From the NCBI GenBank assembly GCA_003151655.1, contig PLYB01000351.1, forward strand, positions 1-8,461: a DNA stretch of 8,461 nucleotides. Reading direction: 5' to 3'. The DNA is from Gallionellaceae bacterium (GTDB lineage: Bacteria; Pseudomonadota; Gammaproteobacteria; Burkholderiales; Gallionellaceae). A model generated the notes under the pieces. The model had not been told where the DNA came from and did no database searches. It saw nothing but the letters and a program-made list of their open reading frames with translations. Shown here piece by piece: positions 6,278 to 8,461 of the stretch (positions are counted from its first letter, which is position 1; the number at the start of each line of letters is the position of its first letter). Position numbers and translations under genes: made by a program.

Positions 6278-7594
6278 ATGGAAGCCTTTACATGGGATCA
6301 GCGTTTTGAAACAGGTCTGGACATGGTGGATCAGCAGCACCGCCACTTGGTCGATCTCGTCAACGTTGCGGGCGACATCTTGCTGGCAGAGAAGTCCAGC
6401 GAAACCGAATTGCAAGATTTGTTCAGCCAGTTGGCTGAGTATGCGATTTATCACTTCAATGAAGAAGAACGGCTGATGCTCGAAGCGGGAGTAGACCCGC
6501 GCCATGTGGCCTCCCACAAGACCCAACATCGTGAATTTCTAAAACAGGTCACCTCGATGTGGAATAGCCGTGCGCTGACGGCAGACCCGGCAGCCATGTT
6601 GCACGGTTTTCTCTCCAGCTGGCTGACGGTGCATATTCTTGGGCAGGATCAGGAAATGGCACGAAATATCGCGCGTATTCGCGCCGGAGAAAATCCTGCC
6701 GCCGCATGTGATGCCGAAGCAAAAGCCGTAGATCAGCGTATCGCCCCACTGCTGGAGGCGCTGGAGCGCCTTTACCATCTGCTTTCGGTGCAGAACCGGG
6801 AGTTGGCCGATGCCAACGCCACGCTGGAACAAGCCAAGCATGAGGTCGAGCAGGCCAGCCGGGGCAAGGACGAATTTCTGGCCGCCATCAGCCATGAGCT
6901 AAAAACACCGCTCAACCATATTCTCGGCTTCGCCGACCTGCTCAAGGAAGGACTGGTCGGCGAGCTGAGTGCCGAACAGAAGGGCATGGCGCAGGATATT
7001 TTCGATGCCGGAAACAAACAGCTCGCCATCGTCAACTCGCTGATCGAACTGGCGCGGCTGCAGGCCGGCAAGACGAAATTGCAAGTCAGGCCGGAAAACG
7101 CGAAGCGGGTGCTGGAAGAAATCGCCGCGCGCTATGCCGCTAAGGCGCTGGCATCCGGCCTGGTTTTCACCGTTGAGGTGCAGGAAGGCCTGGGCGAGAT
7201 GCCGCTCGACCGCGATGTGGTGACGCATTTTCTCGACCAGTTGATCGTCAATGCTTTCAAGTTCACACCCGCAGGAGGAAAGGTCAGTCTCGTCGCCCGG
7301 CAGGTGCCGCGCAGCGATATCGCCGCACCGGTAAAAATTGAAGCCAAGGAATATCTTGAGCTGGCCGTCGCCGATAACGGCCCCGGCATTGCGCCGGAAA
7401 TCCTGCTCCGCCTGTTTCAGTCATTCGTGCAGGGTGATGGCCGTCTTGCTCGCAGCCATCAAGGCACCGGTGTCGGTCTGGTGCTGGTCCGGCTGCTGGC
7501 GGAATTGCATGGCGGCAGCAGCGCGGTGCAGAGCGAACCCGGCGCAGGTGCGAAGTTCCTGGTCTGGCTGCCCATCGACGGGCAACAACCATAA
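6278..7594 (+). CDS. Bacteriohemerythrin-histidine kinase fusion
   Basis: A soluble 438-residue sensor kinase. Residues 1-130 are a bacteriohemerythrin domain with all seven diiron ligands in the standard order: H21, H59 and E63 (HxxxE), H80 and H84 (HxxxH), H119 and D124 (HxxxxD). Such domains bind O2 reversibly and respond to redox or NO. A helical, probably coiled-coil linker (about 150-197) leads to a HisKA domain with the phospho-acceptor H206 in SHELKTPLNH. The ATPase domain has N325 in the N box, DNGPG from 366 (G1) and GTGVGL at 396-401 (G2), so it should be catalytically competent. No membrane segment is seen, so the signal must be intracellular. The ATG is chosen because the hemerythrin fold starts directly at MEAFTWD, although the ribosome site is weak. 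The receiver gene follows after eight bases and is its obvious partner. Base composition is clearly more G+C-rich than the gene upstream. Hemerythrin is better known fused to chemoreceptors and GGDEF domains. Confidence 0.95.
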   Translation: MEAFTWDQRFETGLDMVDQQHRHLVDLVNVAGDILLAEKSSETELQDLFSQLAEYAIYHFNEEERLMLEAGVDPRHVASHKTQHREFLKQVTSMWNSRALTADPAAMLHGFLSSWLTVHILGQDQEMARNIARIRAGENPAAACDAEAKAVDQRIAPLLEALERLYHLLSVQNRELADANATLEQAKHEVEQASRGKDEFLAAISHELKTPLNHILGFADLLKEGLVGELSAEQKGMAQDIFDAGNKQLAIVNSLIELARLQAGKTKLQVRPENAKRVLEEIAARYAAKALASGLVFTVEVQEGLGEMPLDRDVVTHFLDQLIVNAFKFTPAGGKVSLVARQVPRSDIAAPVKIEAKEYLELAVADNGPGIAPEILLRLFQSFVQGDGRLARSHQGTGVGLVLVRLLAELHGGSSAVQSEPGAGAKFLVWLPIDGQQP

Positions 7595-7597
7595 GGA
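7593..7597 (+). promoter_or_regulatory. Ribosome binding site overlapping the kinase stop codon
   Basis: AAGGA shares its first two bases with the kinase TAA stop (7592-7594) and lies five bases before the receiver ATG at 7603. The arrangement favours translational coupling of kinase and receiver. Confidence 0.65.
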
Positions 7598-7602
7598 CAA
7601 TC

Positions 7603-7989
7603 ATGGAGCAGACCAGACAAGCGACTATCCTGGTGGTGGACGATGACGAGTTCAACCTCAAACTTCTTTCGAAAATGCTGGCCGTCCAAGGTCACGCGAT
7701 ACGCACGGCTAATAGCGGCGAAGCGGCATTGGCCTCAGTAGCGGAACAACTGCCCGACTTGATCCTGCTCGATGTCATGATGCCCGGCATCGACGGTTTT
7801 GAGGTGGCGCGCCGACTTAAGGCGGATGCACATACCAGCACTATCCCTGTCGTCATGGTCACGGCGCTGGAAGATCGCGAATCCCGTCTCAAGGGGCTGG
7901 CAACAGGGGCAGAAGAAGTTCTCTCCAAACCGGTGAATCGCGCCGAATTGCAGATGCGGGTGAATAAACTGCTCGAAAGGTTCTGTTGA
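7603..7989 (+). CDS. Single-domain response regulator (CheY-like receiver)
   Basis: A 128-residue protein made of one receiver domain and nothing else. It has the acidic pocket DDD at 13-15, the phospho-acceptor D57 in LLDVMMPG, T87 in the MVTA segment and K109 in SKPV, the full set needed for phosphorylation and switching. There is no output domain, so it must act through a protein partner, such as a flagellar motor component, an enzyme or a further phosphorelay protein, or serve as a phosphate sink. It is co-directional with the hemerythrin kinase, eight bases downstream of its stop, and shares its higher G+C, so the two almost certainly form one operon and a kinase-regulator pair. It resembles receivers of the PleD/CheY type more than DNA-binding regulators. 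The final residues ERFC end shortly after the last helix, so the protein looks complete. Confidence 0.93.
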   Translation: MEQTRQATILVVDDDEFNLKLLSKMLAVQGHAIRTANSGEAALASVAEQLPDLILLDVMMPGIDGFEVARRLKADAHTSTIPVVMVTALEDRESRLKGLATGAEEVLSKPVNRAELQMRVNKLLERFC

Positions 7990-8011
7990 GCAATTGTTGG
8001 ACACTCTCGAA

Positions 8012-8034
8012 GAGCCAATCCCTATAGGGGGCTC
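8012..8034 (+). terminator. Bulged hairpin after the receiver gene, possible terminator
   Basis: GAGCC (8012-8016) pairs with GGCTC (8030-8034), and after an AAT bulge CCC pairs with GGG around a TATA loop. It starts 23 bases after the receiver stop, where a terminator is expected. No T-run follows, so it may stabilise the transcript end or work with Rho instead. Confidence 0.35.
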
Positions 8035-8389
8035 CATGAATTAACGGATGCATCGACATACCCTCAGCCCAATAAAAGGCAATTTCTGTGAGCTAGCGCT
8101 CAAATTACGAAACTGCAAGAACTACGTCTCAGGTAATTCATGGCAACGTCAATGGCCTGACAAACTAGACTCTGCGCCGCCATAAACTCGAACTCTTAAC
8201 TGCCGGCTTGGGGGAAATTGACGGTTTTTTACTGTCGGTAGCACTCTTTCATGAAGTCATTTTCTATGATCGCGGTGTCTCGACAGCGGTACTTCACCTA
8301 GTTCCGGTATCGGGTAACGAAAAACTTTATCGGCCTGCCAGAGAATTGTAATTTCCACCGGCTGCTTGTGATTTAGGGAGAGTCGTTAG
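8035..8389. other. Intergenic stretch without a supported gene
   Basis: About 355 bases with no recognisable gene on either strand; stops occur in all frames and the only small frames, such as 16 codons from an ATG near 8251, resemble nothing. Short hairpins are present: TGAGC/GCTCA at 8089-8102, and GACGGT/ACTGTC (one G-T pair) at 8220-8236 around a five-T loop. It could be decayed coding DNA. Confidence 0.4.
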
Positions 8390-8461
8390 ATGATTCGATA
8401 CTTGAATGAGTCCTGTCGGCAAAAAAGAGACCGTGACGAACGACTGTATATGGACTCCCCC
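8390..8461 (+). CDS. Possible start of a gene running off the window
   Basis: An ATG at 8390 follows GGGAG (8376-8380) at nine-base spacing and stays open for 24 codons to the window end, beginning MIRYLNESCRQKRD. I recognise no family. The stretch shares CTGTCGGC plus an A-run with the intergenic stem-loop region near 3429-3441, which argues that it may be noncoding repeat-like sequence instead. Confidence 0.25.
   Translation, partial: MIRYLNESCRQKRDRDERLYMDSP

Noticed and set aside
7370..7377. GCCGATAA, a second sigma-28-like -10 element
   Set aside because: It lies inside the kinase ATPase domain (coding for the DNGPG motif) and there is no TAAA 15 bases upstream.
8220..8236. Hairpin with a T-rich loop considered as a rho-independent terminator
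   Set aside because: The T-run is in the loop rather than after the stem, and it lies over 200 bases past the nearest gene.
1..8461. CRISPR array, tRNA, rRNA, insertion sequence or prophage
   Set aside because: No regularly spaced repeats, no recognisable tRNA or rRNA sequence, and no transposase or integrase in any frame were seen; the retropepsin remnant belongs to a cellular clan AA family, and no reverse transcriptase or integrase is nearby.

Overview
This window looks like chromosomal DNA from a motile Gram-negative bacterium, most likely a beta- or gammaproteobacterium. Three things support that: an outer-membrane beta-barrel gene with a signal peptide and a C-terminal Phe, a chemoreceptor behind an exact match to the flagellar sigma-28 promoter consensus, and several cyclic-di-GMP signalling proteins. 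Genus cannot be read from the sequence; a freshwater betaproteobacterium is only a guess.

Layout: 65-895 (+) encodes a MipA/OmpV-family outer-membrane protein, preceded by a 14-bp palindrome. It converges on 930-2561 (-), a two-TM methyl-accepting chemotaxis protein with a very small periplasmic loop and a C-terminal PilZ domain. A sigma-28-type promoter for it lies at 2626-2652 (-). At 2928-3297 (+) is a clan AA (retropepsin-like) aspartic protease gene interrupted by a +1 frameshift at a CGA-CGA pair. A gene-poor gap with a stem-loop, a candidate promoter and a 14-bp tandem duplication leads to 3652-6135 (+), a soluble PAS-PAS-PAS-GGDEF-EAL protein with every key motif intact. Next come 6278-7594 (+), a bacteriohemerythrin-histidine kinase fusion, and 7603-7989 (+), a stand-alone CheY-like receiver; these two are tightly coupled. 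The last 470 bases hold no clear complete gene, only hairpins and a possible gene start running off the end.

How the genes may work together (inference): the GGDEF-EAL protein could make or break c-di-GMP, the PilZ chemoreceptor could read it and steer flagella, and the diiron hemerythrin kinase could pass an oxygen or redox signal to the single-domain receiver. The window shows no direct wiring between these parts. The kinase-receiver pair is visibly richer in G+C than the GGDEF-EAL gene beside it, which suggests separate histories. The most notable items are the hemerythrin kinase pair, the PilZ-tailed receptor under a sigma-28 promoter, and the frameshifted protease.
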